From: Rhodospirillum sp.
GTDB lineage: Bacteria; Pseudomonadota; Alphaproteobacteria; Rhodospirillales; Rhodospirillaceae
Assembly (NCBI GenBank): GCA_021741145.1
Contig: JAIOYK010000006.1
Span: 62,001 to 126,000 of the forward strand
Direction of reading: 5' to 3'
Length of the DNA stretch: 64,000 nt
Position numbers and translations under genes: made by a program
Shown here: positions 19,823-30,296 of the stretch, one piece after another
Layout of the letters: every line of letters starts with the position of its first letter
Numbering within the stretch: the stretch's first letter is position 1
The notes under the pieces: generated by a model
The model's database searches: none
What the model was told of the DNA's origin: nothing
The model's input: the letters and a program-made list of their open reading frames with translations, nothing else

Positions 19823-19908
19823 GTTCCCGCGAAGGCGGGAATCCCGTTTCGAGGCCGGTGGCCCTTCTCCCAACCGTCGCCTGGATCCCCGCCTTCGCGG
19901 GGATGACG
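19823..19908. repeat. Intergenic inverted-repeat element (two facing palindromes)
   Basis: Two short palindromes, ttcccgcgaaggcgggaa and ccccgccttcgcgggg, face each other across about 45 bases. They are themselves inverted copies (cgcgaaggcggg / cccgccttcgcg), so the whole unit can fold into one long or two short hairpins. Elements with this core are common dispersed repeats in alphaproteobacterial genomes. It sits between mutB and meaB and could reduce read-through or stabilise the upstream message. Confidence 0.8.
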
Positions 19909-19957
19909 ACGTAAAAGGAAAACCACCGGTGTTCCAGTTCCAAGGTTTCCGTTCCCC

Positions 19958-20959
19958 ATGGCGCGTACGTCCCTGACCGTAGACGACTATGTCTCCGGCG
20001 TCCTTTCCGGCGACCGGGCCCGGCTCGGCCAGGCCATCACCCTGGTGGAAAGCCGCAATCCGGGCCACCAGCGCATGGCGCAAGAGGTCCTGATCAAGCT
20101 GCTGCCCCACGCGGGCAAAGCCCATCGGGTTGGCATTTCCGGCGTGCCCGGAGTGGGCAAATCGACCTTCATCGAGGCCATGGGCTGCCGGCTCTGCGAC
20201 CAGGGGCATAAGGTCGCCGTTCTCGCCGTGGATCCCTCCTCCTCGCGCACCGGCGGGTCGATCCTGGGGGACAAGACCCGCATGGAGGAACTCTGCCAAC
20301 GGGAGAACGCCTTCATCCGCCCCTCTCCCTCCGCCGGGCGCCTGGGGGGCGTGACCCGCGCCACCCGGGAAACCATGCTCGTCTGCGAAGCCGCGGGATT
20401 CGACGTGGTCCTGGTGGAGACCGTCGGCACCGGCCAGTCGGAAACCCTGGTGGCCGACATGGTGGACTTCTTCCTTGTGCTCATGTTGCCCGGGGCCGGG
20501 GATGAGCTTCAGGGCATCAAGAAGGGCATTCTTGAACTGGCCGACATGATCGCCGTGAACAAAAGCGACGGGACGAACCGGGACAAGGCGATCGCGGCCA
20601 TGCGCGAGTACAAGATCGCCCTCCATATTATGAAGCCCCCCCACCCCGATTGGACCCCTCCGGTGGTCCTCTGCTCTGGTCTGCGCGGTCAGGGCCTGGA
20701 CGAGCTGTGGTCCAAGGTGGAGGAGTATCGGGCGATCATGGGCGCCAACGGCTACCTCCAACGGCGCCGCCAAGCCCAGCAAGTGCAATGGATGTGGTCC
20801 ATGGTCGAGGACCGGCTGATGGACGCGGTGCGCGGGCATCCCGCGGTCAAGGAGGCCTTGCCGGAGCTCAAGTCTCGGGTCGCCGACGGCGGCATCACCG
20901 CCACGCTGGCGGCCTATCGCATCCTCGAAGCCTTTGGCGTGGACGCCGAGGGGCGCTAA
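19958..20959 (+). CDS. meaB: Methylmalonyl-CoA mutase-associated GTPase
   Basis: G3E-family P-loop GTPase that protects methylmalonyl-CoA mutase and gates cofactor loading. The 333 residues show Walker A GVPGVGKSTF (about 62-71), the switch region DPSSSRTGGSILGDKTRM, the Walker B region DVVLVETVGTGQSE, and NKSDG for guanine recognition. The C-terminal dimerisation helices are present. Its position just after mutB fits the function. A role in loading a related mutase cannot be excluded. Confidence 0.95.
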   Translation: MARTSLTVDDYVSGVLSGDRARLGQAITLVESRNPGHQRMAQEVLIKLLPHAGKAHRVGISGVPGVGKSTFIEAMGCRLCDQGHKVAVLAVDPSSSRTGGSILGDKTRMEELCQRENAFIRPSPSAGRLGGVTRATRETMLVCEAAGFDVVLVETVGTGQSETLVADMVDFFLVLMLPGAGDELQGIKKGILELADMIAVNKSDGTNRDKAIAAMREYKIALHIMKPPHPDWTPPVVLCSGLRGQGLDELWSKVEEYRAIMGANGYLQRRRQAQQVQWMWSMVEDRLMDAVRGHPAVKEALPELKSRVADGGITATLAAYRILEAFGVDAEGR

Positions 20960-20997
20960 GGTAAGGGGGATCATTTCACAAACCGGGAGCCCCCGCC

Positions 20998-21774
20998 TTG
21001 GCCATTCTGCCGCGCCTTGTCGCCCTCTACGAACGGGAGGGCTTTTCCATCTCCAGCGGCCTTGATGCCTCCCTGTCGGGGACCCGGCATTCCGAGTTCA
21101 CCTTTCTGTTCGACGACACCGACAGCCTGACCGGCGCCCTGGGCATCGCCCTGAAGGAAGTCTATTTCCTGGAGTGTCTGCTGGGTGGCGCCTATCGCCC
21201 GAAGCGGGTCTTCGGCGTCGGGTCCTCCTTCGGCTGGAGCAGCCTGGCCATGGCTCTGCTCCTGCCCGACAGCAAGCACGCCGTTCTGGAGCTGGGAGAC
21301 GAGGCCTTCACCAACGAATGGATCGGTCGGGTCAATACCATGGCCACGCGGGAGGGACTCCCCCTGACCGTCGTCCAGGGCGCTTCGCCGGTCGATACGG
21401 CGGCGACGGTGTGGGATCATCTGGATGGCGGCGTCGATCTGGCCTTCATCGACGGTCCCCACAACCCGGATCAGGTCAAGGCCGACGTGGCCGCGGTCCT
21501 GCCCTTCCTGACACCCCCCGGCGCCATCCTGCTGCACGACGTGATCGCCTTCAATCTGGTGGCGGCTGTCCGCGAGATCATCGCCGAGACGGGCCTGATG
21601 GGCCGCATGCTCCACGCCACGCCCTCGGGGCTGGCGGTCCTCCACGGCCCCGACTGGCCCGAGGAGGCCCGATTGGCTTGTCGGTGTTTCGGCGCCAACC
21701 GCTGGGCGCCGGTGATGCTCGACCATTTCCGGGACCAGCCCGCCGATTTCACTCTCGGGTCGGAGTTGCTGTAA
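20998..21774 (+). CDS. Class I SAM-dependent methyltransferase
   Basis: A 258-residue protein of the Methyltransf_24 type. The SAM-binding glycine loop is RVFGVGSSFGWSS (about 68-80), and LAFIDGPHN marks the acidic strand 4. IDGPHNPDQVKADVAAVLPFLTPPGAILLHD is the usual pattern for this group. The start is a TTG at 20998 with GGGAG upstream, 38 bases after meaB, so it may be in the mutAB-meaB operon. Substrate unknown. Confidence 0.75.
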   Translation: MAILPRLVALYEREGFSISSGLDASLSGTRHSEFTFLFDDTDSLTGALGIALKEVYFLECLLGGAYRPKRVFGVGSSFGWSSLAMALLLPDSKHAVLELGDEAFTNEWIGRVNTMATREGLPLTVVQGASPVDTAATVWDHLDGGVDLAFIDGPHNPDQVKADVAAVLPFLTPPGAILLHDVIAFNLVAAVREIIAETGLMGRMLHATPSGLAVLHGPDWPEEARLACRCFGANRWAPVMLDHFRDQPADFTLGSELL

Positions 21775-21791
21775 CCTGGAAGAGCCACCCG

Positions 21792-22316
21792 TCAGGGAGC
21801 GGGCGAGTCGGAAATGGCGTTCACGATAAAATCCGCCACGGCCTCGACGTCGTTCATATCCAGCCAATGGGCTGGGACCGCCTCGGGCCAGCCGGGGCCG
21901 TGGGTGACATTGCTCGCCACCGCCAGGATCGACGGATCGTCGGGGTACAGGGCCGCCTTGCCCGTGTCGGGCCGAAACACCTCGATCCGGGGAATCGGTT
22001 CGCGCTTAAAGCCTTCCACCAACACCAGATCCACCGGTTTGAGACGGGCCACCAGGGAAGCCAAATCCGGTTCGGGCTCGTTCTCGGCCCGGGAATGGGT
22101 GATGGCATAGCCGTTCACCGTGCTGAAGATGGTTTCATGGGCGCCCGCCACCCGGTGCCGGTCACTGTCCTTGCCCGGCGTGTCCAGCTCCGCCACATGA
22201 TGCCCGTGCTTAATGGTGGAGACGGAGAGACCACGCCCCTTCAAGACAGGAATCAATTGGACGAGCAGCGTGGTCTTGCCGCTGTTGCTTTTGCCAGTCA
22301 ACCCGAACAGAATCAT
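21792..22316 (-). CDS. mobB: Molybdopterin-guanine dinucleotide biosynthesis protein B
   Basis: P-loop GTPase that assists MobA in attaching GMP to molybdopterin. With the start at 22316 it has 174 residues and opens MILFGLTGKSNSGKTTLL, with the Walker A motif at residues 8-15. STIKHGHH and DLVLVEGFK are further MobB landmarks. The track's ORF is longer because it reads back into the carbonic anhydrase gene. ATGA overlap with that gene indicates coupling. No mobA is in the window. Confidence 0.92.
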   Translation of the reverse strand: MILFGLTGKSNSGKTTLLVQLIPVLKGRGLSVSTIKHGHHVAELDTPGKDSDRHRVAGAHETIFSTVNGYAITHSRAENEPEPDLASLVARLKPVDLVLVEGFKREPIPRIEVFRPDTGKAALYPDDPSILAVASNVTHGPGWPEAVPAHWLDMNDVEAVADFIVNAISDSPAP

Positions 22317-22957
22317 GCCTCTTCCCCATCGAAGGTCAAGCGGAAGGCTTCCGGAAGGGCCTCGGCTCCGCCCAAGGTACAGTTCAGGTCCTCCACCAAG
22401 CCCGTTTCCAGGCCATAGCACCAGCCATGCACCTGCAAGGGATGTCCCCGTCGCCAGGCGGCTTGGACCATGGAGGTCCGGGCGACATTCATGACCTGGG
22501 CCTTCACGTTCAACCGGCACAGCAACGCCACGCGGCTATCCTCGTCGACCAGGGAGTCCAGGGCCTCCATGTGGAGGCGGGCGATATCCTTGAGGTGAGC
22601 GAGCCAATTGTCGATGGGACCATGGGCCCGGCGGGACAACGCCGCGCGGACACCACCACACCCCAGGTGCCCCACCACCAGGATATGCTCCACCTTCAAG
22701 GCATTGATGGCGTATTCGATGACCGCCAGACAATTGGCGTCCGCATGGGGAACGATATTGGCGATGTTCCGGTGCACGAACAGCTCGCCGGGCTTCATGC
22801 CGACGATCTCATTGGCCGGAACCCGGGAATCCGAACACCCGATCCAAAGAAACTTCGGGGATTGAACCTCGCTGAGGCCCTGGAAATACCCGGGGTTCTG
22901 CTTTTCCTGGGAGTCCGCCCAGGCCCGGTTGCGGTCGATCAGCGTTTGAATGTCCAT
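22313..22957 (-). CDS. Beta-class carbonic anhydrase
   Basis: Zinc enzyme for reversible CO2 hydration, 214 residues, cytosolic. The zinc and catalytic residues lie in WIGCSDSRVPAN (Cys and Asp-Arg pair) and VVGHLGCGGVRAAL (His and Cys). VHRNIANIV is another conserved block. It overlaps the mobB start by 4 bases and follows the S49 peptidase gene by 109 bases on the same strand. Confidence 0.95.
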   Translation of the reverse strand: MDIQTLIDRNRAWADSQEKQNPGYFQGLSEVQSPKFLWIGCSDSRVPANEIVGMKPGELFVHRNIANIVPHADANCLAVIEYAINALKVEHILVVGHLGCGGVRAALSRRAHGPIDNWLAHLKDIARLHMEALDSLVDEDSRVALLCRLNVKAQVMNVARTSMVQAAWRRGHPLQVHGWCYGLETGLVEDLNCTLGGAEALPEAFRLTFDGEEA

Positions 22958-23066
22958 GCGCGGTCACTCACTTTTTCCAACAGGGAGGCACAGGTTTCCT
23001 TCTGGGCCAAGCTCGTCGCTTTCATACCGGGCCACGCCCGTCGCCGCCAGCTTTTCAGTGCCGCGG

Positions 23067-23900
23067 TCAGCCGCCCAATCCAGCGCGAAGGGCTCGGTCC
23101 TTCAGATGCTGATCCAAGCCATCGAGAATTTGGGCCGTGAGGGCTTGAGCAGTGAGACCCGCGCCCCCCGCGTCCCCGCCAGAGAGCCCCAGACCGATGC
23201 GCAGGAAACCGCGCTTGCGGGAAATATCCTTGATTCGCAGGTTTCTTCGCTCGGCGTAGGCGGTCAGGCTGTCCAAGCCATCCACAAGGCCCAGGGTCCG
23301 CGCCCGCTCACCCAGCCAGACCTCGCCGGTGAACAGATCGGCGTCCTCCCGCGGGGGGGCGCCCTGGGCCGTCCGCCGGGTCTTCACATGGGCGATGAAG
23401 GCGCCATGGATCTGTTCCTGCAAATCCTTCAGCCAAGCCGCGTCCTCCGGCTTGACCGGGCGGAAGGGGTCCAGGCGGGATTTGCTCTGGCCCGCGGTGA
23501 TCACTCGCCGCTCCACCCCCAGCTTTTCAAGGGCGCCGGTGAAGCCGAACCCGGCGGAAATCACCCCGATGGATCCCACCAGAGAGGTCGGCAGGGCATG
23601 GACCGCATCTCCGGCCAAGGCAATCCAATAGCCACCGGACGCCGCCATGTCCTCGACGAAGGTGGTGACGGCCTTGCCGGTCTTTTCCGCCTTCAGGCGA
23701 ATGTGGTCATGGATGAGTTGGCTTTGGGCCGGGGACCCGCCGGGGCAATTCAGAACCAGGGCCACCTCGTCCCCCACCTTGAAGGCGCGGTCGATGGCGG
23801 GCCGCAGACCCGCGAGGTTCAAGGCCTGTCCGTGGGTCGCGATGATGCCAGTCAAGTGGAGGACGGCCAGGGTCTTCCGCCTGCGAAAGGGATTGCGCAT
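23067..23900 (-). CDS. S49-family serine peptidase (SppA-like)
   Basis: A 277-residue relative of signal peptide peptidase A. The nucleophile serine lies in VEDMAASGGYWIAL (about residue 93), and the likely general-base lysine in TAGQSKSRLDPFRP (about 145). NCPGGSPAQS is the conserved oxyanion region. There is no clear N-terminal membrane helix, only a basic start (MRNPFRRRK), so it may be peripheral to the membrane or cytosolic. Short single-domain members of this kind are common in alphaproteobacteria. Confidence 0.88.
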   Translation of the reverse strand: MRNPFRRRKTLAVLHLTGIIATHGQALNLAGLRPAIDRAFKVGDEVALVLNCPGGSPAQSQLIHDHIRLKAEKTGKAVTTFVEDMAASGGYWIALAGDAVHALPTSLVGSIGVISAGFGFTGALEKLGVERRVITAGQSKSRLDPFRPVKPEDAAWLKDLQEQIHGAFIAHVKTRRTAQGAPPREDADLFTGEVWLGERARTLGLVDGLDSLTAYAERRNLRIKDISRKRGFLRIGLGLSGGDAGGAGLTAQALTAQILDGLDQHLKDRALRAGLGG

Positions 23901-24033
23901 GGGGCCTCGTTTCCGTTGGGGGGGGGATCAGTGCGGGTCGTCTTCCTATTTAGGAGTGGACCATGCCCTTGACCAGGGCATGTGAAGGGCTCACCGTGAT
24001 TGTCCTTTCCCGCCTGTCCGGTGAGCGCGCGCC

Positions 24034-24396
24034 ATGGAAGACTTTTCCCCCTACCCCATTCACGATATCGAGGCCCTGGAGGCCATCGCCCGGGAGACGG
24101 CGCCGGAAATCGTGCCCCGTCTGATCGAGGTTTTCCTGAAAGAAGGCCGCCGCCGCAGGGAGGTCATCGCCAAAGCCGCGGAAACCCGGGATCGTGACAT
24201 CCTTGGCATGGAAGCCCATGCCCTGAAAAGCGCCTCGGCCTCCTTTGGCTGCCTGCGTCTGGCCGCCCAAACCCGCGCCGCGGACGCCGCCTATAAGGCC
24301 AGCGAGGACGACACCTTGTTCGCCCTCGCCCCGCTCATCCTGGCCTCCCTGGAGGAGGCGGAAAGGATCCTTGGATCCGTCCGCTTGGGGGCGTAA
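24034..24396 (+). CDS. Stand-alone Hpt domain phosphotransfer protein
   Basis: A 120-residue protein made of one histidine phosphotransfer domain. The phospho-accepting His is in MEAHALKSASASFGC (about residue 57), with the usual HxLKSxSxxxG pattern. Helices before and after complete the four-helix bundle. No kinase or receiver gene is adjacent, so its partners must be encoded elsewhere, possibly one of the hybrid kinases at the right end of the window. Confidence 0.85.
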   Translation: MEDFSPYPIHDIEALEAIARETAPEIVPRLIEVFLKEGRRRREVIAKAAETRDRDILGMEAHALKSASASFGCLRLAAQTRAADAAYKASEDDTLFALAPLILASLEEAERILGSVRLGA

Positions 24397-24437
24397 AGCG
24401 CCCAGCCTCTGGCTCGCGCTCCCCGACCTCGGCCATT

Positions 24438-25436
24438 TCACCCTCGGCCTATGCTTGCCCCGTGGATGGCGACGATATGGCGATGGTCCGTGCCGCAACA
24501 CCCCCCCGCCACCACGAGATTGGGCACCAGGACCGACAGCGCGCCGACTTGGCGACCCAGGTCCTCCGGATCCCCTTCGTCCAGGGTGATGGCGTTATCC
24601 AGCTCCGCGTGGCTCTTGTCCGAGGCATTGACCCGCACCGCCCGCACACGGGCGATCCGGGGACCGCCGGTCTCCAACACCGCGCGGAAATGGACCGGAT
24701 GGGCGCAATTGATCTGGTAATAGGGCGGCGCTCCCCCCGTGGCATCATCCACCAGGGCGATGGCATCCCCCAGGGTCTCCCCCGAGGGTAGATGGCCATT
24801 GGTCTCCAGGGTAAAGGAGGGAACGATGGGAATACCGACCGCCACCGCGGCCTGGACCATGCCCAGGGCTTCCGCCCCATGGGTCAGGGTCATCGCCGAG
24901 ATCATATCGGTCTCCGACCGGGCGAAGGTCTCGATCTGCGCGGCGTGGTAGGCCCGGGCCTCCGCCGTGCCCACCGGCCGTTCCGGATTATATCCGTCCC
25001 CCCGGGGACCGATACAACCGGAGATCACCAGGGGTGCCTCCGCCGTCTCGTATTCGGCCCGCAGGCGCAGGAGTTGATCAACCGCGCGAAGGTTGGCCCG
25101 CTCCAGGGCCGGAGCGTCATACCCCAGTTTTTCACCCCAGTCGGCGCTGGCCCGCCAAGTCGGTGTATCGAGCAGGATCCCGATGCCCCGATCCCGCGCC
25201 AGTTGGGCGTAGGAGGCGAAGAAATCCCAGAGAACCCCCTCCCCTTCCGCCGTTTCCAGCAGGGTGAAGGCGGCGAAATGGGGCAGGCTCAGCCCCAGCC
25301 GGTAGATGAAGGTGGTGCCCATACCCCCATCCGTGATGAAGGGGTTCGTCCGGTTGGTGGACAATTGGGGCAAGGCATCGCGGTATTTGGGCATGGGAGC
25401 CGCCGTGTTCGTGAAGGATTGGAGGGACCCTATCAC
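24438..25436 (-). CDS. Homocysteine S-methyltransferase-family protein
   Basis: Predicted zinc-dependent methyltransferase of the MmuM/BhmT type. The N-terminal ITDGGMGTTF, the first cysteine ligand in YYQINCAHP and the paired cysteines in VVAGGCCGTDHRHI fit the zinc site. Length is 332 from the track start, or 318 from the internal ATG at 25394 (MPKYRDALPQ), which looks equally good. The methyl donor is not evident: S-methylmethionine, betaine or another thio-compound. It lies after the threonyl-tRNA synthetase-like gene on the same strand, 73 bases away. Confidence 0.85.
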   Translation of the reverse strand: MIGSLQSFTNTAAPMPKYRDALPQLSTNRTNPFITDGGMGTTFIYRLGLSLPHFAAFTLLETAEGEGVLWDFFASYAQLARDRGIGILLDTPTWRASADWGEKLGYDAPALERANLRAVDQLLRLRAEYETAEAPLVISGCIGPRGDGYNPERPVGTAEARAYHAAQIETFARSETDMISAMTLTHGAEALGMVQAAVAVGIPIVPSFTLETNGHLPSGETLGDAIALVDDATGGAPPYYQINCAHPVHFRAVLETGGPRIARVRAVRVNASDKSHAELDNAITLDEGDPEDLGRQVGALSVLVPNLVVAGGCCGTDHRHIVAIHGASIGRG

Positions 25437-25509
25437 GGACGTGCCCCCGCTTGGAAAGGGGGACGGGCGAAAACCCGCCGGGGGGCGTCCTCCCTCCGGC
25501 GGGCCTGTG

Positions 25510-26787
25510 TCATGCGGCCGTTTCCCTCCGCGGCCGTGGTCGGTGGGTGGCGCGCTGGGTCAAGGCCCGCAACCGCGCCGCGGCGGCTTCCAGGTACAGA
25601 ACCTCCTTGGCGCCATCGGGCCAACGCAGGGTGACCGTGCCGTCCACCGCCTCCCGGGCGCCGACCGCGGCGACGACGGGGATCCCCAGGGACACGGAAT
25701 CGGCCACCTTGCGCGCCAGGCTTTCCGCCCGGGTATCCACCGTGGCCCTGAGGCCGGCGGCGATGAGCCGCTCGGTCACCTCCCACGCGGCCCGTTCCTG
25801 GTCGGGACCGATGGCGGCCACCAACACCTGATCCGGAGCCAGCCAGAAGGGCAACTGCCCCTTGTGGTGCTCCAACAGGATGGCCAGGAAGCGCTCCAGG
25901 CTACCCAGGACCGCATGGTGGATCAGGACCGGCCGGTGCCGGTCTCCATCCGGCCCGACATAGGCGCTCTCGAACCGACCCGGCAAGTTCATGTCGATCT
26001 GCACCGTGCCACACTGCCAGCGCCGCCCCATGCGGTCGGACAGGATGAACTCCAGCTTGGGTCCGTAGAAAGCACCCTCCCCAGGCTGAAGGATGGGATC
26101 AAGACCGGCCGCCGCCGCGGCCGCGGCGAGCAGCCCCTCGGCCTGGTTCCAATCGGCCTCCGTGCCAACCCGCATCGCCGGGCGGGTCGACAGGCCCACC
26201 ACGACCTCATCGAAGCCAAGCTCGCCGAGGACCCGGAGGATCAGCCCGCACACCCGCGTCACCTCCCCCGCCACCTGATCCGGGGCACAGAAGACATGGG
26301 CGTCGTCCTGGGTAAAGGCCCGCCCGCGCAGCAACCCCAACAGGGCGCCCGAGGGCTCATCCCGATGGCAGAGGCCGAATTCGGCCAAGCGGAGGGGCAG
26401 ATCCCGGTGGGAGCGCACCCGGGCGCCAAAGACCCGCATATGGCCGGGGCAACTCATCGGTTTCAAGGCAAGGTCCCGAGAGTCCGTCGCCTCCTCGTCT
26501 CCCCCGCTGATCCCGTCCGCCCTCGGGGCCTTGTCTCCGGCGATCCGAAACATGCCGCTGGCGAAGGCCTCCCAGTGACCACTGGTCTCCCACAGGCTCC
26601 GGTTCAGGACCTGGGGGGTCCGGATCTCGGCATAGCCCGCCGCGCGCATGTGAGCGCGCACGAAGCCTTCCAATTCGCGGAAAAGAGTCAGGCCCCGGGG
26701 CAGCCAAAAAGCGGCGCCGGGGGAATCCGGGTGAAAGAGGAAAAGATCCTGCCGTTGTCCGATGGTCCGGTGATCGTAGGCATCCAT
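25510..26787 (-). CDS. Threonyl-tRNA synthetase paralogue without TGS and editing domains
   Basis: A 425-residue class II synthetase that starts directly at the catalytic core (MDAYDHRTIGQRQDLFLFHP). The usual ThrRS is about 640 residues with TGS and editing domains in front. The catalytic residues look intact. The zinc ligands sit in KPMSCPGHM (Cys), TQDDAHVFC (His) and PVLIHHAVLG (His). HRDEPSGAL, AFYGPKLEF and CGTVQIDMN match the ATP and threonine sites. The C-terminal anticodon-binding domain (about 335-425) is present. The start at 26787 was chosen over the track's because all homology begins there. It could charge threonine without proofreading, or activate another amino acid. Confidence 0.88.
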   Translation of the reverse strand: MDAYDHRTIGQRQDLFLFHPDSPGAAFWLPRGLTLFRELEGFVRAHMRAAGYAEIRTPQVLNRSLWETSGHWEAFASGMFRIAGDKAPRADGISGGDEEATDSRDLALKPMSCPGHMRVFGARVRSHRDLPLRLAEFGLCHRDEPSGALLGLLRGRAFTQDDAHVFCAPDQVAGEVTRVCGLILRVLGELGFDEVVVGLSTRPAMRVGTEADWNQAEGLLAAAAAAAGLDPILQPGEGAFYGPKLEFILSDRMGRRWQCGTVQIDMNLPGRFESAYVGPDGDRHRPVLIHHAVLGSLERFLAILLEHHKGQLPFWLAPDQVLVAAIGPDQERAAWEVTERLIAAGLRATVDTRAESLARKVADSVSLGIPVVAAVGAREAVDGTVTLRWPDGAKEVLYLEAAAARLRALTQRATHRPRPRRETAA

Positions 26788-27179
26788 GGCCCATGCTCCG
26801 AGTTCTGGCCCGTTGGGCGGTCCGGAGAGGGTCTGGGAAAGTGAGAGGATCCCGTTTCGCCCCATCCGTTCGCCGGATGGGCCGTGGGGTGATCCCTGTC
26901 TTTGGTGGTGTCCTTGTCAGACGATACCAGACACGTCGCGGCCCCACGACCCATTCCCATGGGCCACGGTAGTCCAATTGGCTTTATAAGCCGGTCGGAT
27001 GGCTGCTTGTGTCATGAACGGGATGGTATCGTGACCTTCCGGTCCCGTCAACTCACAGGAACAGGGAATTGGGTGCCCGCCCATGCGCGGGTTCATACAG
27101 TGCCTTTGACCAGCATTTCATGGGGAGAACCTTCTTCCGGCCAGGATAGCGCCGGTTGACGGGAGGACAATCCCCGAAC
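26788..27179. other. Intergenic region upstream of the threonyl-tRNA synthetase-like gene
   Basis: About 390 bases without a supported gene. An 8-bp hairpin (cccatccg / cggatggg, loop ttcgc) lies about 75 bases before the chosen start and would be in the 5' leader. I see no run of threonine codons, T-box core or other known leader element. Confidence 0.5.
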
Positions 27180-27212
27180 AAAAAAAGCGGCTCCGGAGAG
27201 CCGCCTTTCTTT
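27180..27212. terminator. Bidirectional terminator after gltA
   Basis: A 7-bp G+C stem (gcggctc / gagccgc, loop cgga) is flanked by seven A on the left and a T-rich tract on the right. It reads as the terminator of gltA on the minus strand and works in the other direction too. Confidence 0.9.
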
Positions 27213-27265
27213 TTTGTCCAATCTGGACCTTTTCTCTTCTGTCCAATCCGGACAAGGCGCCGGAA

Positions 27266-28567
27266 TCAGCGCTTGTCCATGGTGACGAATTCCCGGTGAT
27301 CGGACCCGGTGAAAAGTTGACGGGGACGGCCGATCTTTTGGTCGGGATCCTCGATCATTTCCTTCCACTGGCTGATCCAGCCCACGGTCCGCGCCAGGGC
27401 GAACAGGCAGGTGAACATGGACACGGGGATGCCCATCGCCTTGAAGATGATACCCGAGTAGAAGTCCACGTTCGGGTACAGCTTCTTCTCGATGAAGTAC
27501 TCGTCTTCCAGGGCGTACTTTTCCAGACGCATGGCGATCTCGAGCAGGGGATCGTTGTCGATGCCCAGTTCCGCCAGCACTTCCTTGCAGGTTTCGGCCA
27601 TGATCTTGGCGCGCGGGTCGTAGTTCTTGTAGACCCGGTGGCCAAAGCCCATCAGACGGAACGGATCGTTCTTGTCCTTGGCTTTATTGACGAACTCGTC
27701 GACGCGGTCCGGGGTGCCGATTTCGTTCAGCATCTTCAGAACCGCTTCGTTGGCGCCCCCGTGGGCGGGACCCCACAGGGAGGCAATGCCCGCGGCGATA
27801 CAGGCGAACGGGTTGGCGCCCGAGGAGCCCGCCAGACGCACCGTGGAGGTCGACGCGTTCTGCTCGTGGTCAGCGTGCAGGATCAGAATCCGGTCCATGG
27901 CGCGGGCCAGGACGGGACTGACCTTGTACTCCTCGCAGGGGGTCGCGAACATCATGTGCAGGAAGTTCTCGGCGTAGGTGAGATTGTTCCGCGGGTACAT
28001 GAAGGGCTGGCCCTGGCTGTACTTATAGGCCCAGGCGGCGATGGTCGGCATCTTCGCGACCAGCCGGTGCTGGGCGATCATGCGCTGGATCGGATCGGTG
28101 ATGTCCAAGCTGTCGTGGTAGAAGGCGGACAGGGCGCCGACCACGCCGCACATGATGGCCATCGGATGGGCATCACGGCGGAAACCGTCGTAGAACTTGT
28201 GAAGCTGCTCGTGCACCATGGTGTGATAGGTGAGCGTCTTCTCGAAGTCCAACAGTTCGGGTTTGGTCGGCAATTCGCCACGCAACAGCAGGTAAGCCAC
28301 TTCCGGGAACTGGCATTTGGTGGCCAGATCGGAGATATGATAACCCCGGTGCAGCAGTACGCCCGCGTCGCCGTCGATATAGGTGATGGCCGAGGAACAG
28401 GACCCCGTGGAAGTATATCCCGGGTCATAGGTAAACATGTTGGTATCGGCATAGAACTTGCGGATGTCCACGACGTCGGGACCAACGCTGCCGCTCAGAA
28501 CCGGGTATTCCCAAGATTTTCCGGTTTGATTGTCGGTAAAAGTCACCGTCTTCTTGGTGTCCGTCAT
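27266..28567 (-). CDS. gltA: Citrate synthase
   Basis: Condenses oxaloacetate and acetyl-CoA in the TCA cycle. The 433 residues are of the hexameric type I proteobacterial form, with an N-terminal beta domain ([19 protein letters not shown]). Catalytic His residues are in [11 protein letters not shown] and [14 protein letters not shown], and the Asp is in [10 protein letters not shown]. The gene lies 130 bases after gltX on the same strand, with a dyad in the gap, and has its own terminator. Confidence 0.97.
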   Translation of the reverse strand: MTDTKKTVTFTDNQTGKSWEYPVLSGSVGPDVVDIRKFYADTNMFTYDPGYTSTGSCSSAITYIDGDAGVLLHRGYHISDLATKCQFPEVAYLLLRGELPTKPELLDFEKTLTYHTMVHEQLHKFYDGFRRDAHPMAIMCGVVGALSAFYHDSLDITDPIQRMIAQHRLVAKMPTIAAWAYKYSQGQPFMYPRNNLTYAENFLHMMFATPCEEYKVSPVLARAMDRILILHADHEQNASTSTVRLAGSSGANPFACIAAGIASLWGPAHGGANEAVLKMLNEIGTPDRVDEFVNKAKDKNDPFRLMGFGHRVYKNYDPRAKIMAETCKEVLAELGIDNDPLLEIAMRLEKYALEDEYFIEKKLYPNVDFYSGIIFKAMGIPVSMFTCLFALARTVGWISQWKEMIEDPDQKIGRPRQLFTGSDHREFVTMDKR

Positions 28568-28628
28568 AGGCTATTCCCCCTTGCTATAGAGAATGTGGAA
28601 GGGTCCAGCGGGCATCCGTGGAGCAACG

Positions 28629-28645
28629 ATTGTGTGGTGCACAAT
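28629..28645 (-). promoter_or_regulatory. Short dyad in the gltX-gltA gap
   Basis: A perfect inverted repeat with 6-bp arms (attgtg / cacaat) and a 5-base spacer lies about 62 bases before gltA. It may be an operator of the gltA promoter. The regulator is unknown, and a chance dyad of this size is possible. Confidence 0.35.
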
Positions 28646-28697
28646 ACACCAAGCTCCGTCTCCGCGATTAGATTTTTCTCAATCCTCGCAACCCGCC

Positions 28698-30107
<1,410 letters not shown>

Positions 30108-30296
30108 GGCTCAACTCGGTTGGTGTTGGCCGCCTGACGGGGCGGGCGGCCCGGAAAAAGGGCGGTTTATCGAGACCCAATCCGCGTAAGGCGTGTATGA
30201 TCGCGCTCAACGGGTGCGCCGCGGGGACCCGGTCGGTGCCGGTGTGTAGCATGGAACGCCAATGGGTGACCAGACGCGGGATAGGGGTAAAGCCGC

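Noticed and set aside
26688-26960. Threonine attenuator leader peptide or T-box before the ThrRS-like gene
   Set aside because: The leader ORF has only one pair of Thr codons, no terminator/antiterminator pair and no T-box sequence.
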